A stretch of DNA of 64,000 nucleotides from Candidatus Altimarinota bacterium (GTDB taxonomy: Bacteria; Patescibacteriota; Gracilibacteria; BD1-5; UBA6164). A program made the position numbers and the translations under genes. Under the pieces are notes generated by a model. The model did no database searches. It was not told where the DNA came from and saw nothing but the letters and a program-made list of their open reading frames with translations. The stretch is taken from NCBI GenBank assembly GCA_943356435.1, contig CALREY010000002.1, positions 1-64,000 of the forward strand, read 5' to 3'. Below are positions 42,496-56,976 of the stretch, piece by piece; positions within the stretch are counted from its first letter, which is position 1; every line of letters begins with the position of its first letter.

Positions 42496-42684
42496 ATGTG
42501 AGAATTTGCACCAGCATGATCAAATGCAAAAATGACACCAGCTCAAGTTAGAAAATATATAGCAGATATGAAAAAAGCTCAAGAAATAGCAAAAAAGAAG
42601 CTAGAAAATGCTAAGAAAAATTGAGAAATAGATAATGACATAAATGAACTAGAAGAAATAGAAAAACAGTTAGACAATTTATAA
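42496..42684 (+). CDS. Small helical hypothetical protein
   Basis: 62 residues. 'MGEFAPAGSNAKMTPAQVRK' then a Lys/Glu-rich helix ('YIADMKKAQEIAKKKLENAK') likely to form a coiled coil. It begins ATG-TGA, i.e. Met-Gly. The 3' end forms a terminator hairpin. No family recognised. Confidence 0.6.
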
Positions 42685-42702
42685 ATTGTCTAACTGTTTT
42701 TA
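42663..42702. terminator. Bidirectional terminator overlapping two stops
   Basis: Perfect 18-base stem 'aaaacagttagacaattt'/'aaattgtctaactgtttt' around ATA. It contains the stop of the small helical gene and touches the yvcK stop. Confidence 0.88.
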
Positions 42703-43683
42703 TTTTATCCATCACTCAACCATATCTTCTATGACTTTTGCAATCTTTTCAGGATTATGTCTAACATAATCTTGTTCATTTAATAAATCTCTCTCTATTA
42801 TCTTGTAATGTTTGTCTTTGAAATCTTTTATATCTTTTACTTTAACTGGTGTTTTTGATTCTTCCTTATTATATTTTTCTATCATTTCATCACTTATATG
42901 TCAGTTATTTACTACTACATAATCAAGTACTCATTTTCATAAATATTTTTCTATTACATCTACGAAATCCTCTACTTCAAATCTATCAGTTTCACCATTT
43001 TTTGTCATGATATTACAAAAGTATACTACTTTTGCATCAGCATTTTTTATAGCTTTTTTTACTCATTTTACAAGTAGATTTGGTACTATAGAAGTATACA
43101 AATCTCCAGGTCAAATAATAATGATATCACTATTTTCTAGTACTTCTCTTGCTTTGGGATTTACTTTTACTTCTGGTGATAAATAAGCCTCTTTTATACA
43201 TAATTCAGTATTATGTGCAGGACAATCTATATTTGTCTCACCAAATATTTCTTGTCAATTATCTAGAACTACAACCAAATCTGATTTTTCCAAAGTAACA
43301 GGAACTACTTTTCATTTAACTCTAAACATTTTAGATATTTCTACTATTCATTTTTCGAAATCACCTGTTATATCAGCCATTGCAGTTATAAGCAGATTTC
43401 AAACAGTATGACCAGAAACTGAGCTAGATTTATCAAATCTGTACTCGAATAATTTTCTAAGTAATATGTCTTCTTGACTCAGTGCCAATATAGCTCTTCT
43501 CAAATCTCATGGAGGTAAAATACCAAATTCATCTCTCAATTTACCCGTACTTCATCAGCTATCACTCATAGTTACAACTGATGCTAAGTTGAAATGTAAA
43601 TTTCTTTTCAAACCAGATAATACGTTATAAGAACCTGTTCCTCCTCAAATTGTAGTTATATTAATTTTGTTATTTCCTTCCAT
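42700..43683 (-). CDS. YvcK/CofD-like gluconeogenesis factor
   Basis: 327 residues. 'ITTIGGGTGSYNVLSGLKRN' (nucleotide-binding loop), 'SVVTMSDSGGSTGKLRDEFG', 'LPPGDLRRAILALS', 'GHTVGNLLITAMADI' and 'IIIGPGDLYTSIVPNLLV' are the YvcK blocks. In Firmicutes and mycobacteria YvcK binds UDP-GlcNAc and supports cell-wall precursor synthesis. No whiA or rapZ beside it. Confidence 0.93.
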
Positions 43684-43765
43684 AGATTATTTAATATTTA
43701 TATATTCAAATGATTATATGCAAAATGTAAATAAAAGCCAATTATTTTTTGCTAATTATTTATAT

Positions 43766-44551
43766 TTAATTTCTAAATTCCAACTGATTCACTAAATAAT
43801 TAATTTCCTCTTCTCATCCATAATTGAAATGCAACTCTATCCATTTATCATACAAATGATATCATGTATTCTCTCACATAGCATTCAGATTATGAATCCT
43901 AGAATTATCAATACATTTTTTATCATTAAAGTCAGAATTAATATCCATAAATGAATCAGATACATCAATATTATTTCAAAAATAATCTAATATGTTTTCT
44001 ACTATTTTTTTAGTTCTATTTTTTGTATAATCAAAAGGTCATACATCTAGTCACCATCTCTCTAATATAATTGTAAACATATCATTTCAAGCAAATAGCT
44101 CATGACTTATCTCTAGATGTGAATCTAATTTATCAGCTAAATCAACTATTTGAAATTCTATTCATTGTTTATTTTCTACTTTTAAAAGTAATTCTTTATA
44201 ATCATATTTTTCTGATAAATTATTATAATTTTCATATAATATTTCTATAGCATTTTCACAATCATTTTCATATTGCTTCAATTTTTCTTCTGAGAATTTT
44301 TCTTTATCCATGGCCAAATAATCTCCTGTAATTATTTCTGCATCATCATGAAATCTAGCCATTTCTCTGACTAAATCTATATCTACATATTTACCAGTTT
44401 TTTCAGCCAAAAAATTAGCTATTTCCATAGCTAACCACTCTACTCTTTTACTATGAATAAGTAAATTTGGTCTATAAAACATTGGAGTACAAGGACTTCA
44501 TTTATAACGGAACACTTTACTTAGCTCTTCATCTCTGGATAATAGATTCAT
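43766..44551 (-). CDS. HD-domain hydrolase (YfbR-like)
   Basis: 261 residues. First His in 'NLLIHSKRVEWLAMEIANF', HD in 'MARFHDDAEIITGDYLAMDK', distal Asp in 'IEFQIVDLADKLDSHLE'. The spacing fits 5'-deoxynucleotidase YfbR and similar HD phosphohydrolases. The C-terminal ~100 residues are not recognised. Upstream IMPase gene ends 17 bases away, so the two may be one transcript. Confidence 0.82.
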
Positions 44552-44568
44552 CGGATATAATTTAATTT

Positions 44569-45354
44569 TTAATACCTTTCTTTCATATTTTCTTGCACAA
44601 TTGAAACTAATTCATTATGAATTTTCCCATTAGATGCTATATATCATTTTATTTCTCAGTCATATCTTTGTTCATTTCAATAAACATCTGTCATTTTTCA
44701 TCATGCTTCTTGTAGCAGTAACTTGAGACTTGCTCAATCATGAGATGTAGTATGAGGAAATATAACTCCGTCAGTTTCTCATGCACAAAGCATAATACCA
44801 CCATACAATACACTACAAAATTGAAAATATTTTATTCATCTTGAACTAAGTTCTTTTATAACATCAGAAAAATCATACTTGGAAGTACTAAAAAATTCTC
44901 CAGAAATAATAGTATTTCAATCTATTTTTGCATTATTATTTACTGATACTTTTTCTCCATTTAAATATGTTCATTTTCATTTTTCTCATATAAGTAATCT
45001 ATCCATATATGGATCATAAATCACTCATGCTATTGGTTCTCATTTATAAACTAATGCAAGTGAAAATGTAGAAATCGGAAATCAACTTGAGAAAGGAATT
45101 GTTCCATCAATAGGATCACATACCCATAAATAATCAGTTTGATTTTCCATATTACTTTCCTCCTCTCATTTCAGATTATGAGATGGAAAATATTTTTTTA
45201 ATTCTTCAATGACTAATGTATTTATCTTAGTATCTGTAATTGTAACTGGTGAAAAGTCAGCTTTCATATGTTTTTTCATTCATAGCTTGAACTCTGACTT
45301 GATTATTTCTCAACTTTTTCTGGCTATATATTCTAGGAATTGTAAGTATGTCAT
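44569..45354 (-). CDS. Inositol monophosphatase family protein
   Basis: 261 residues. Metal site 'DYLWVCDPIDGTIPF', upstream 'LKGEEESN' Glu pair, and C-terminal 'HTTSHDGASLKLLLQEAGGK'. Family members dephosphorylate inositol phosphate, fructose-1,6-bisphosphate or 3'-phosphoadenosine phosphate (CysQ); which one is unclear. 'WVCDPIDGT' is closest to IMPase. A family A repeat lies just upstream. Confidence 0.9.
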
Positions 45355-45372
45355 GATAATGATTGTTATTAT

Positions 45373-45411
45373 TCCCCCTCCTTACTAGGGAGGGGATTAG
45401 GGGGTGGGGTG
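45373..45411. repeat. Family A palindromic repeat
   Basis: Stem 'ccccctccttactagggagggg' followed by 'attagggggtggggtgact'; one mismatch in the stem. Confidence 0.82.
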
Positions 45412-45443
45412 ACTAATACATAATTCTAGTTAAATTGGTGGGA

Positions 45444-47261
45444 CTACTTCACTAATACTGCCTTAATTCTTCTTACTCATCTACTACTACTTTCTTCTTT
45501 TTGTATTACAAATCTTCACATATTTTGAGAGTTTTCTACGTGTGGTCATCCACATAATTCTTTACTATAAACTGTTCAATTTGCTCATACCATACTATAA
45601 ACTTTTACTGTATCTGGGTATTTTTCCCAAAAACTTCATTCTACTCCTGATGCTTTTGCTTCTTCTTTTGGCACATTTGTAACAGATACTTGAAGTCATG
45701 ATGCTATTGCTTCATTTACATATGCTTCTACTTTGTCTAGTACATCTTTTTCTATTTTGTCATCATTATTGAAGTCAAATCTCAGTCTTTCTGCTGTAAT
45801 ATTTGAACCTTTTTGATGAACATGTGGTCATACATATTTTCTAAGTCCAGCTAACAATAAATGTGTAGCTGAATGCAAAGCTGTAGTTTCTTCACCTGTA
45901 TCAGCTAAACCTCATTTAAATTTTTGCTCAGCTCAAGCTCTAGATAATTCTTGATGTTTAGTTTGTGCTATATTAAATCATTCTATATCTACTTTTAATC
46001 ATTTTTCTTCTGCCAATTCTACTGTCATTTCTAGTGGAAAACCATAAGTATCATACAATTTGAATGCTTTATCACCTGAAATAGTATCTACTTTGTTCCC
46101 TGTTCTTTCAAATGCTATTTGGAAACCAGAAATCAGTTTATCAAATTCTTTCAATCCTTTTTCTAGTGTTTCACCAAATTGTTTTTCTTCTCTTAATACT
46201 TCGTTTACTATTTCTTCTTCTTTTTCTATCATATGAGGATAAGCTTGTCATAGTTTTTCTACTACTACTATAGCTACATTGTGCAAAAATTCTCATTTAT
46301 ATCACAGTTTGTATGCTTGTCTGATAGCTCTTCTAATAAGTCTTCTCAGTACATATCATTGATCTACATTTGATGGTAATACTCAGTCACTTATCATAAC
46401 TGTTGCAGCCCTTGCATGATCTGCTATAATTCTGATAGAATTTCTTGCTTCGCTTGATCTTTCTATTCATAATAATTCCACTATTTTATTTGTTATATCA
46501 ACAAATAAGTCAGTATGATAAACTGATATTTCTCAATTCAATACTGTAGTGATTCTTTCAAGTCACATCCCTGTATCTACATTTTTGTTTGGTAGTTTTT
46601 CTAAAGTACCATCTGATAATCTATTAAATTCCATAAAAACATTATTCCAGATTTCCATCCAGTTTTTTTCATCATTTCACACATTTGATCATTCAGGAGG
46701 AAATTCACTAGATCATACCCAATAAAATATTTCTGTATCTGGTCCACAAGGTCCAGTTGGTCCTGCTGCCCACCAATTCTCTGACTTTGGTAAATATGAT
46801 ATTCTATCAAGTGGAATTCCTTGCTCTGCCCAAATACCAGCTGATTCTTCATCTCTAGGTGCATCTTCATCTCACTCAAATACTGTAACTGCTATTTTTT
46901 TAGGATTAATAGCTAACCAATCTTGATTTGTCAAGAATTCATATGACCAAGAAATAGATTCTTTTTTGAAATAATCTCCTAGTGACCAATTTCAAAGCAT
47001 TTCGAAAAAAGTTAAGTGAGAGTTATCTCACACCTCATCTATATCACCAGTTCTAATACACTTTTGAGAATTCGCTAATCTCTCACCTGAAGGATGTTTT
47101 TCTCACAACAAATATGGTACTAGAGGTTGCATTCATGCAGTATTAAAAAGCACTGTTGGGTCATTTTCTGGTACAACAGATGCACTAGGCACAACTACAT
47201 GTCATTTAGAAGCAAAAAACTCTAAATATTTTTTTCTTAACTCAGCGCTATTATATTTCAT
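45444..47261 (-). CDS. alaS: Alanyl-tRNA synthetase lacking the C-Ala domain
   Basis: 605 residues against about 870 in most bacteria. Class II core: '[20 protein letters not shown]', '[19 protein letters not shown]' and 'VDTGMGLERI'. tRNA-recognition domain '[20 protein letters not shown]'. Editing domain HxxxH '[11 protein letters not shown]' and '[16 protein letters not shown]'. The protein ends '[12 protein letters not shown]' right after the editing domain, so the C-terminal C-Ala region is absent. No frameshift is visible; the short form is probably functional. Confidence 0.95.
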
Positions 47262-47415
47262 ATTTTTAATTTTAATTGTTAAAGAAATTGGCTTTATTCT
47301 AGCTAAAATGTACAAAAAAACAAATTAATTTCTATATAAATACATAAGTAGTGATTTTTTTGTTTTTAGAGAAAAATTATGATAAAATATTATTAATATA
47401 TTTTTATACAAAATA

Positions 47416-50073
47416 ATGCCAGAATTTAGCGACAATTCAAGCTATAATCTAGATGATAAAGTAACCATAAATCAATATGATGATTATGGTTCTTTAATCG
47501 ATAAAATTTCTCAAAATAAAGAAGAATCAAGTATAAAAAATGAAACATTACAATTATTATGAGATGCAAAATGAATAATTGAACTAAATGCTAATAAATC
47601 TAAAGAAAAATGAAAAAAAGTAGCTAGAGAATATGAAGACTTGAGAATGATGACCATATTAGCATTAAAAGAAAATAATGATATTACAAAAAACGAACTA
47701 AGTAATCTAAAAAATCAAGTAGAAAAAAAACATCAAGATATGGCTAAATTTTATCTAGATAATCCTGATATGTTAAATCTAGAAACAAATAAAGATATAG
47801 TAATAAAGACATTGAAGTTAATGGTATTAAAAAAACAAGAAAATCAATCTGATCCATTATTGGCAACTGTAGATTTTTCAAATATAAATAAAAGTTTATT
47901 GAATGATATAAATGTAATTAAAGCTACTAGACCTGAATGATTGTCAGTATTTTCAATAGATATTTTAAGCATTGATGATAAGAATTTAAAAGATGAAAAA
48001 TTTGTAGAAAATCTGTTAAGCTTATGTGATAAAAAAGCTAAAGCAACTTTGATAATGAAAACATCTTTAGTAATGGATGCTGATAAATTAATAGCACTTA
48101 TTTGAAAAATAAACTCGTGAAGTGTAGAAGCATTAAAAATAGAAAATAAAGATATTCCAATAGATATATTAAAAAAAGATGAAAAAAATGTAATGTGATT
48201 GAACGAAGAATGGAAAAAATTGCACTTAAATAAAACAGAAGAAATAACTAAAGATTCTATAGATAAATTACTTAGTTCAAAATTAGATGCTGAAGATTTA
48301 GCTTACGAAATAGAATATTTTTTGAATAGTGAATTTGATATTACTGATATAAGTGATGAAAATATTACTAAAATACTTGTTGCCTTGAATGATTCAAATT
48401 GCTTAGAAAATGCTCCTAAACTATTATTACAATTAAATAAAAAAATAAATGTAGTAAATAATTTTTTACAAAATGAAGACTCTTTACTAATTAGATATTT
48501 AACTACTGAACTAAGAAAAAATCAGGAAATTCAAAAAACATATATAAATATTTTAGCACAAACTGCTTCATCTGAAAAATCAAAAAACAGTTTGGATTAT
48601 ATGTTAACATTAATTGATATAGATGATATTGAAATAGCAAAATATTTTTATGACACTATTAATTCATTATGAGAAAATACTGCAAATAAAGTATTCTCAA
48701 ATTTTCATATTAGAGAAAATATAAGAAGAATAACAGATAATGCAGAATTCAAAAAAGATGAAAATAATACAAAAATGCTAGAACATTTATCTAGTTTTGA
48801 TTGATGATGAGAAAATCTTTTAAATGCAGCAACAAAAAATAAAGAAACTCTAAAAAAAATAGAAAAAGACGAAAAAGAAAAAATAAATATGATTAATGAT
48901 TTAAAAGGAATTTTAGTAGAAAAAGTAAGTAATGAAGAAATCAATTCATTAATATCTAGAATTTCTAATCTAGAATATAATAAACTATGAGAATCTGAAT
49001 CATTAAGCATATGTAATGAATTATTAAAATTATGTTGAAATAATGAGAAAAAAGTAGAAGAATTTATCAAAAAAGTAAAAGATTATGAAATAAAAAAATC
49101 AGTAGAAAAAACTGATGGAATAATCAAAGAATTAAATGATAAAAAATTTGATAAATTTGCTGTAAAACTAGAAGATATTCAAAATAATTTTGAAGATTTC
49201 TTGTGAACTAAAATAGCAGAATTCAAAGAAAAAAATAAAGATAAACCATTAAATATAGATGCTATTTCAAAACAAGCAATAGAAGAATATTTAAAAACAA
49301 ATAAAAAAGAATGAATAACTCCTGAAGAAGAAGCAAAAATAAGAGAAATACTTAATACATTTGTAGCGAGAAGAAGGTTAAAAAGCGAAAGAGATAACAT
49401 AGAAGAATATAGAAAAACTATGTCTTGAGAGATGAAAAAAGAGGATTTCGATAAAGTGATGCAAAAGAGTTTGGAACAAAAATATGATTTCAAAGATGAA
49501 AAAGCAATAGTAGAAAAAGTGAGTAAAATAGAACAAAACTTATTCATCCCAAATGAAGACAACTATGTAAAAAATGGTAATACTTATACTCTAGAATGAG
49601 CAAACTGAGAAAAAATAGAGTGAATTACAGAGCAAGAAAAAAATATGACTCTTGGAAATCCTGAAGCAACTCAAAATCTGATAAATTTTCATGATTTTTT
49701 CAAGAAATTAAACCTAGAATGAGTATGGAAATATAGATGAGAATTGATGAATGCTATTTGAGACATATATATAGACCCAAATGATGCTGATTCTATAAAA
49801 ACTGAGGAACTTAGAAAATTCTGAAACAAAATATTAACATTTATAGCAAATGCTTGAAAAGATACAAAAGACTGAGAAAAAGAAACTATTAATTTATCTA
49901 GTATTCAATCTGTAAATATGGAATTACAAAAATTTTCTATGTCTGCTTCTCCACTAAATGATAAAGCAACATTTAACAGATATTGAGAAGATAGATTTAC
50001 TGCATTTTTAAGACAACAATGAATTATATGATGAGCATATTTCAAATTAAATTGATTTAAAAATTATTTATAA
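47416..50073 (+). CDS. Large Lys/Glu-rich protein of unknown function
   Basis: 885 residues after read-through of about 30 UGA codons. Mostly helical, with long charged stretches ('KFVENLLSLCDKKAKATLIM', 'ATKNKETLKKIEKDEKEKIN') and no signal peptide or membrane helix. The final ~150 residues ('LNLEGVWKYRGELMNAIGDI', 'RYGEDRFTAFLRQQGIIGG') look globular. No family recognised. It has its own transcript between divergent/convergent neighbours. Similar giant cytoplasmic coiled proteins are common in CPR, but I cannot assign a role. Confidence 0.82.
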
Positions 50074-50107
50074 CAAACAAAAAAAAACAGGATATCCTGT
50101 TTTTTTG

Positions 50108-50110
<3 letters not shown>
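50074..50110. terminator. Bidirectional terminator between the 885-residue gene and gyrA
   Basis: 'aaaaaacaggat'/'atcctgtttttt' palindrome with flanking A and T runs; the gyrA stop is at its right edge. Confidence 0.85.
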
Positions 50111-52672
<2,562 letters not shown>

Positions 52673-52688
52673 TTTTTACAGTTAAGAA

Positions 52689-52964
52689 TTAAAAATTATT
52701 TGTGTTTTTGAATATTGAAACAATTATTATTAACTGTTTTTCTTCTTCTATTTTATAAATAATTCTATATTTATATTTAGTTTCTACAAACTCTCTATAA
52801 CTTCAAGTCTTTTTTCACATATAAGGAAATATAACTATATTCTTTATAGTTTTAGCTATATTATTAATAACTTTTACAGCAAAAAAATTATTATCTTCCA
52901 AAATATATTCAAATATTTCATCTAATTCTATAGATGCTTTAGCAGAATATTTTATATTAAACAT
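52689..52964 (-). CDS. ParE/RelE-type toxin
   Basis: 91 residues. 'IKYSAKASIELDEIFEYILE', 'IKNIVIFPYMGKKTGSYREF' and 'TKYKYRIIYKIEEEKQLIII' match the ParE/RelE fold order. Its start overlaps the upstream antitoxin stop by 8 bases. ParE poisons gyrase and RelE cleaves mRNA; the two cannot be told apart here, but gyrA directly downstream makes the comparison interesting. Confidence 0.82.
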
Positions 52965-53130
52965 TTTCTTTCATCTTAGAATTTATTTTATCATAAACAT
53001 TTTTCCAAAATTGTTCTTCAGAGATTAATTCTCACCTATCAATAGCATCCACTGAATTTGAAATACTTTGTATTTGTTCAAAAGTATATCAATTTTTTTT
53101 AAATTCTTCTATATCAACCTTTGATAACAT
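52957..53130 (-). CDS. Small antitoxin of the ParE-like toxin
   Basis: 57 residues. 'MLSKVDIEEFKKNGYTFEQI' and 'DAIDRGELISEEQFWKNVYD' resemble short helical antitoxins coded before ParE toxins in CPR genomes. Translationally coupled to the toxin by overlap. Confidence 0.68.
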
Positions 53131-53351
53131 AATTTTTTATATTAAAAATTAATTATTTATAATATAATGATTTTCTCTTATTAATCAAGAAAAAAAGCTA
53201 AAATCTATGTAAAAAAATTTCACAATAAAAAAGACGAAAAAAACTAAAAAATATTAAATAATTTATAATAATATACATATAAATTTTCTTTAATCTTTAC
53301 AAAAACTACAAAAAAAATAAACTAAACAAAATTATTATTAATAAAATATTT

Positions 53352-54530
53352 ATGAAAGCAATTATTCTAGCAGCCGGAGAATGAAGTCGCCTAAGACCAC
53401 TTACTAATACAATACCTAAACCTCTAATAAAAATATTTGGTAAATCTATTTTGGAACACAATTTAGAATATATATGCGAACACGTAGATGAAATAGTAAT
53501 AGTAGTAAAATACCAAAAAGAAAAGATAATTGAAGCACTATGAGATAATTATATGTGAGTAAAAATCACGTATATAGAACAATCTGATGAAAAATGAACA
53601 GGAGCAGCTATCAGATGAATAGAAACTGATTCAGATGTACTTATAATGAACTGAGATAGTATATTTGATAGAGACGACTTGGAAAAATTATGCAAATTTA
53701 GTGGATATTGAGTATTAGTTAAAAAAGTAAAAGACCCAGAAAAATACTGAATATTTCATTTATGAAATGATGGTAATATAAAACAAATAGTAGAAAAGCC
53801 AAAAGAATTCATAGGGGATTTAGCAAATCTATGAGTGTATAAATTTGATTGAAAAATAATAGAATTAGCAGAGCAAATACAACTTTCTAGTAGATGAGAA
53901 TATGAAATAACAGATGCAATAAATGAGTTTGCAAAACTATTCCCTTTCAAAGCATTTGAAATACAATGAGAATTCATAGATGTATGATATCCTTGGGATG
54001 TATTATCATCTAATGCACATTTTTTAAACAAGTTATCAAAATCTGAGATAAATTGAACAGTAGAAGAATGAGTAACAATTAAATGAAATATAGTATTAGA
54101 GCAATGAGCAGTGTTAAAAACATGAACTTACATAGAATGAAATGTATTTATATGAAAAAACTCAATAATTTGACCTAATACATACTTGAGATGAAATACT
54201 GTTATATGACAAGACTGCAAGATATGAAATGCTGTAGAAGTGAAAAATTCTAGTATATGAGACCATACTAACATTCCTCATCTGAGTTATATATGAGATT
54301 CAGTTATATGAAACAATGTAAATATATGAGGTGGATATATCACTGCAAACTTGAGACATGATAGTGGAAACATAAAAATCCCTATCAAATGAGAGCTAGT
54401 AGACAGTGGATTACACAAATTTGGTGTAATTATATGAGATAATACTAAAACTGGTATCAAATGTTATAGTATGCCTGGTAGAGTAGTAGAAAATAATAGT
54501 ATGATAAATCCTGGAACGATGATAAAATAA
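53352..54530 (+). CDS. Bifunctional sugar-1-phosphate nucleotidylyltransferase with left-handed beta-helix domain
   Basis: 392 residues. 'MKAIILAAGEGSRLRPLTNT' and 'PKPLIKIFGKSILEHNLEYI' are the nucleotide-binding core; 'VLIMNGDSIFD' binds metal. Residues ~225 onward are hexapeptide repeats ('GVTIKGNIVLEQGAVLKTGT', 'IIGPNTYLRGNTVIGQDCKI') as in GlmU-like transferases. It may make UDP-GlcNAc or dTDP/UDP-glucose for cell-wall or surface polymers. It reaches GlmU length only partly, so the acetyltransferase activity is uncertain. Confidence 0.9.
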
Positions 54531-54542
54531 ATTCTTTTTACG

Positions 54543-54574
54543 TTTTCCCCTTAAAAATCCCAAACTTCTGAAAA
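54543..54574. repeat. Exact 32-base repeat, copy 2
   Basis: Identical to 42404-42435, here between the nucleotidylyltransferase gene and the rpmA terminator. Confidence 0.85.
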
Positions 54575-54599
54575 GTTAAGTTAATTAAAATTTTTAATA

Positions 54600-54638
54600 A
54601 AAAAAATACAAGTTATAAATAACTTGTATTTTTTTTGT
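54600..54638. terminator. Terminator at the end of the ribosomal operon
   Basis: Stem 'aaaatacaagtta'/'taacttgtatttt' with short loop and T-run, adjacent to the rpmA stop; it can serve both strands. Confidence 0.85.
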
Positions 54639-54639
54639 A

Positions 54640-54912
54640 TTATGCAACAGATACATAAGTATCTTTGAATCTTCTACCATCAAATCTTACTCTTTTCTTT
54701 ACAGTAAAATTAACAGTTCCTTCAGCAGTAGCGAAAAGAGTGAAATCTTTTCCTTGTGAAACACCTTCAGCAGGCCAGAATTTATTACCTTTTTGTCTAA
54801 GGATAATATTACCAGCAACAGCTTTTTGTCCACCAAATATTTTCACACCAAGTCTCTTGGCATTACTATCTCTACCATTACTAGTAGATCATTGAGCTTT
54901 CTTGTGAGCCAT
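54640..54912 (-). CDS. rpmA: 50S ribosomal protein L27
   Basis: 90 residues. '[20 protein letters not shown]' and '[20 protein letters not shown]' are L27; '[20 protein letters not shown]' follows. Its start has no removable leader of the Firmicutes type. It lies at the end of the operon without rplU, its usual partner. Confidence 0.97.
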
Positions 54913-54985
54913 TGTTTAAAAATTATTAACTAAAAAATATTTTATATATTCCTAAGATCCATTATAAAATGGTTAGGTTAAAAGT

Positions 54986-55426
54986 TTACGATCTTTTATT
55001 TGCAAATCTAGCGAAAGCTTTATTAGCTTCAGCCATTTTATAAACTTCTAATTTTTTCTTGTAAGCAGTACCTGTTTCATTTGCAGCTTCGATTAATTCG
55101 ATAGCTAAAAATTTAGAGAAAGCAGCACCTTTTTTAGATCTAGCAGCATCAATTAACCATTTAGCAGCTAAAAATAATTGTCTTTTAGGTTTTACTTCTT
55201 GAGGAACTTGGTAAATAGAACCTCATACTCTTTTTGGTCTAACTTCGATTTTTGGAACAATATTTTCGATTGCTTTATCAAAAATAGCTTGAGGATTTTT
55301 TTGTCCTTTTGCTTTAATTTCTTCAAAAGTATCTACCATTATTTTTTTAGCTAGACTTTTTTTACCATCTAACATCACATAATTAACGAATTTGTCCATC
55401 ATAGACATTTTTTCATTCATTTTCAT
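54986..55426 (-). CDS. rpsG: 30S ribosomal protein S7
   Basis: 146 residues. 'DKFVNYVMLDGKKSLAKKIM', 'AIENIVPKIEVRPKRVGGSI' and 'YQVPQEVKPKRQLFLAAKWL' are S7. One UGA-Gly follows 'RPKRV'. It nucleates the 30S head. It follows rpsL but fusA and tufA are absent. Confidence 0.97.
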
Positions 55427-55510
55427 TTTTTGGGAACAATTATTAAATATATTATTTTGCGGTATTTTCAGTAATTGTAAAACTTACTCCGCTTTTAAAA
55501 TATTTTCATA

Positions 55511-55602
55511 ACTCTATCCTGAATCCTTTCTCTTACTTAAGAGAAAGGGGCTACAATTGTTCCTCCCTCTCTAATTAAGAGAGGGAATTCAAGGGTGAGT
55601 TA
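55511..55602. repeat. Family B composite repeat between rpsG and rpsL
   Basis: 'ctatcctgaatcctttctct' stem half ending 'aaaggggctacaa', then second half with stem 'ccctctctaattaagagaggg' ending 'aattcaagggtgagtt'. Same architecture as 16017-16120. Confidence 0.8.
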
Positions 55603-55624
55603 TTGAAAACAAAATTTAGTTAGA

Positions 55625-56044
55625 CTACTTTTTAGGTCTTTTAGCACCATATAAAGATCTTCCTTGATTTCTCTTTTTAACACCTTCACAGTCTAATACT
55701 CATCTAACAATATGGTATCTTACTCATGGTAAGTCTTTTACTCTTCCTCCTCTTATAGCAACTACAGAGTGTTCTTGTAAATTATGACCTTCACCACCGA
55801 TGTAAGCGTTTACTTCCATACCGTTAGTTAATCTTACTCTTGCTACCTTTCTTAGGGCAGAGTTTGGTTTTTTTGGTGTCATTGTTGTTACTTTAACACA
55901 CACACCTCTTTTTTGAGGACATCCACCAGGCATTACTGATTGAGTTTTCTTAATAGAATTCTTGATCATTTGTAATGCTGGAGATTTACTTTTAACAGAA
56001 GGAGTTTTTCTCTTTCTTTTAATTAATTGATTAATAGTAGGCAT
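55625..56044 (-). CDS. rpsL: 30S ribosomal protein S12
   Basis: 139 residues. '[20 protein letters not shown]', '[20 protein letters not shown]' and '[20 protein letters not shown]' are S12, including the streptomycin-site loop 'TPKKPN'. UGA glycines near the C-terminus ('[20 protein letters not shown]') must be read through. A palindromic repeat separates it from rpsG. Confidence 0.97.
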
Positions 56045-56119
56045 TTTTCAATTATAGTTAGTAAATTACTTTAAGTATTCCACGAAATACATAAGGTAAA
56101 AAATGTAAATATTCAAAAA

Positions 56120-56512
56120 TTATCTTTTTGACCATTGAGATCATTTTCTCGCTTTATGTTTACCTGGTTTCTTTCTTTCAACTTTTCTAGCATCTCTAGT
56201 TAATAAACCAGCAGCTTTTAAAACTTTTTTGAACCCTTCATCGCTTGAAGCTAAACTTCTAGCTAATCCGTGTCTAATTGCTTCAGCTTGAGCAGAAATT
56301 CCTCAACCTGAAATTTTTACTTCAAAGTAAAAGTTTTCTTTTACTTTACAAAGTTTTAATGGTGAATAAATAGTATCAAATAAATCTGATCTTGTTACAT
56401 ATTCAGTTATTTTTTTACTATTTACCATATTTTCACCCTTCCCTTCAAATAATTTTACTTGAGCAGAAGCAGTTTTTCTTTTTCAAATAGTATAATTATA
56501 TTTATTTGCCAT
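56120..56512 (-). CDS. rpsI: 30S ribosomal protein S9
   Basis: 130 residues. '[20 protein letters not shown]', '[20 protein letters not shown]' and C-terminal '[18 protein letters not shown]' with the P-site-reaching tail. Follows rplM with a 9-base gap, the standard L13-S9 pair. Confidence 0.97.
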
Positions 56513-56521
56513 ATCAAGTTA

Positions 56522-56950
56522 TTATTTAATAAGTTCTGGTTTTTGAGCAACATATATATGTTCAGCTCAAGTAAATAATTTTAATCTAGATAACATTCAT
56601 TTTCTTAATTTATTTTTTGGTAACATACCATTTACAGCAATTTCTAATGCTTTAATTGGTTTTTTTGCTAATAAATCTTCTAAAGAAATTTCTTTAAGAC
56701 CACCTAAGTAACCAGTATGACTGTAGTAAGTTTTATCAGTTAACTTTTTTCAAGTTACTTTAAATTTATCACAGTTAGTTACTATTACGTAGTCTCCGTT
56801 ATCTAAGTGAGGAACAAATGAAACTTTGTTTTTTCCTTTTAGGATAACAGCAATTTTTACTGCTAATTTACCTAAAGTTTCTCACTCTGCATCAATTATA
56901 TACCATTTTCTTTCATCACCTTTTAATTGTGTAGGAGTAATAGTTTTCAT
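56522..56950 (-). CDS. rplM: 50S ribosomal protein L13
   Basis: 142 residues. '[20 protein letters not shown]', '[20 protein letters not shown]' and '[20 protein letters not shown]' are L13. Precedes rpsI. Confidence 0.97.
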
Positions 56951-56976
56951 GTATATTTATTAAAAACGTAATTAAA

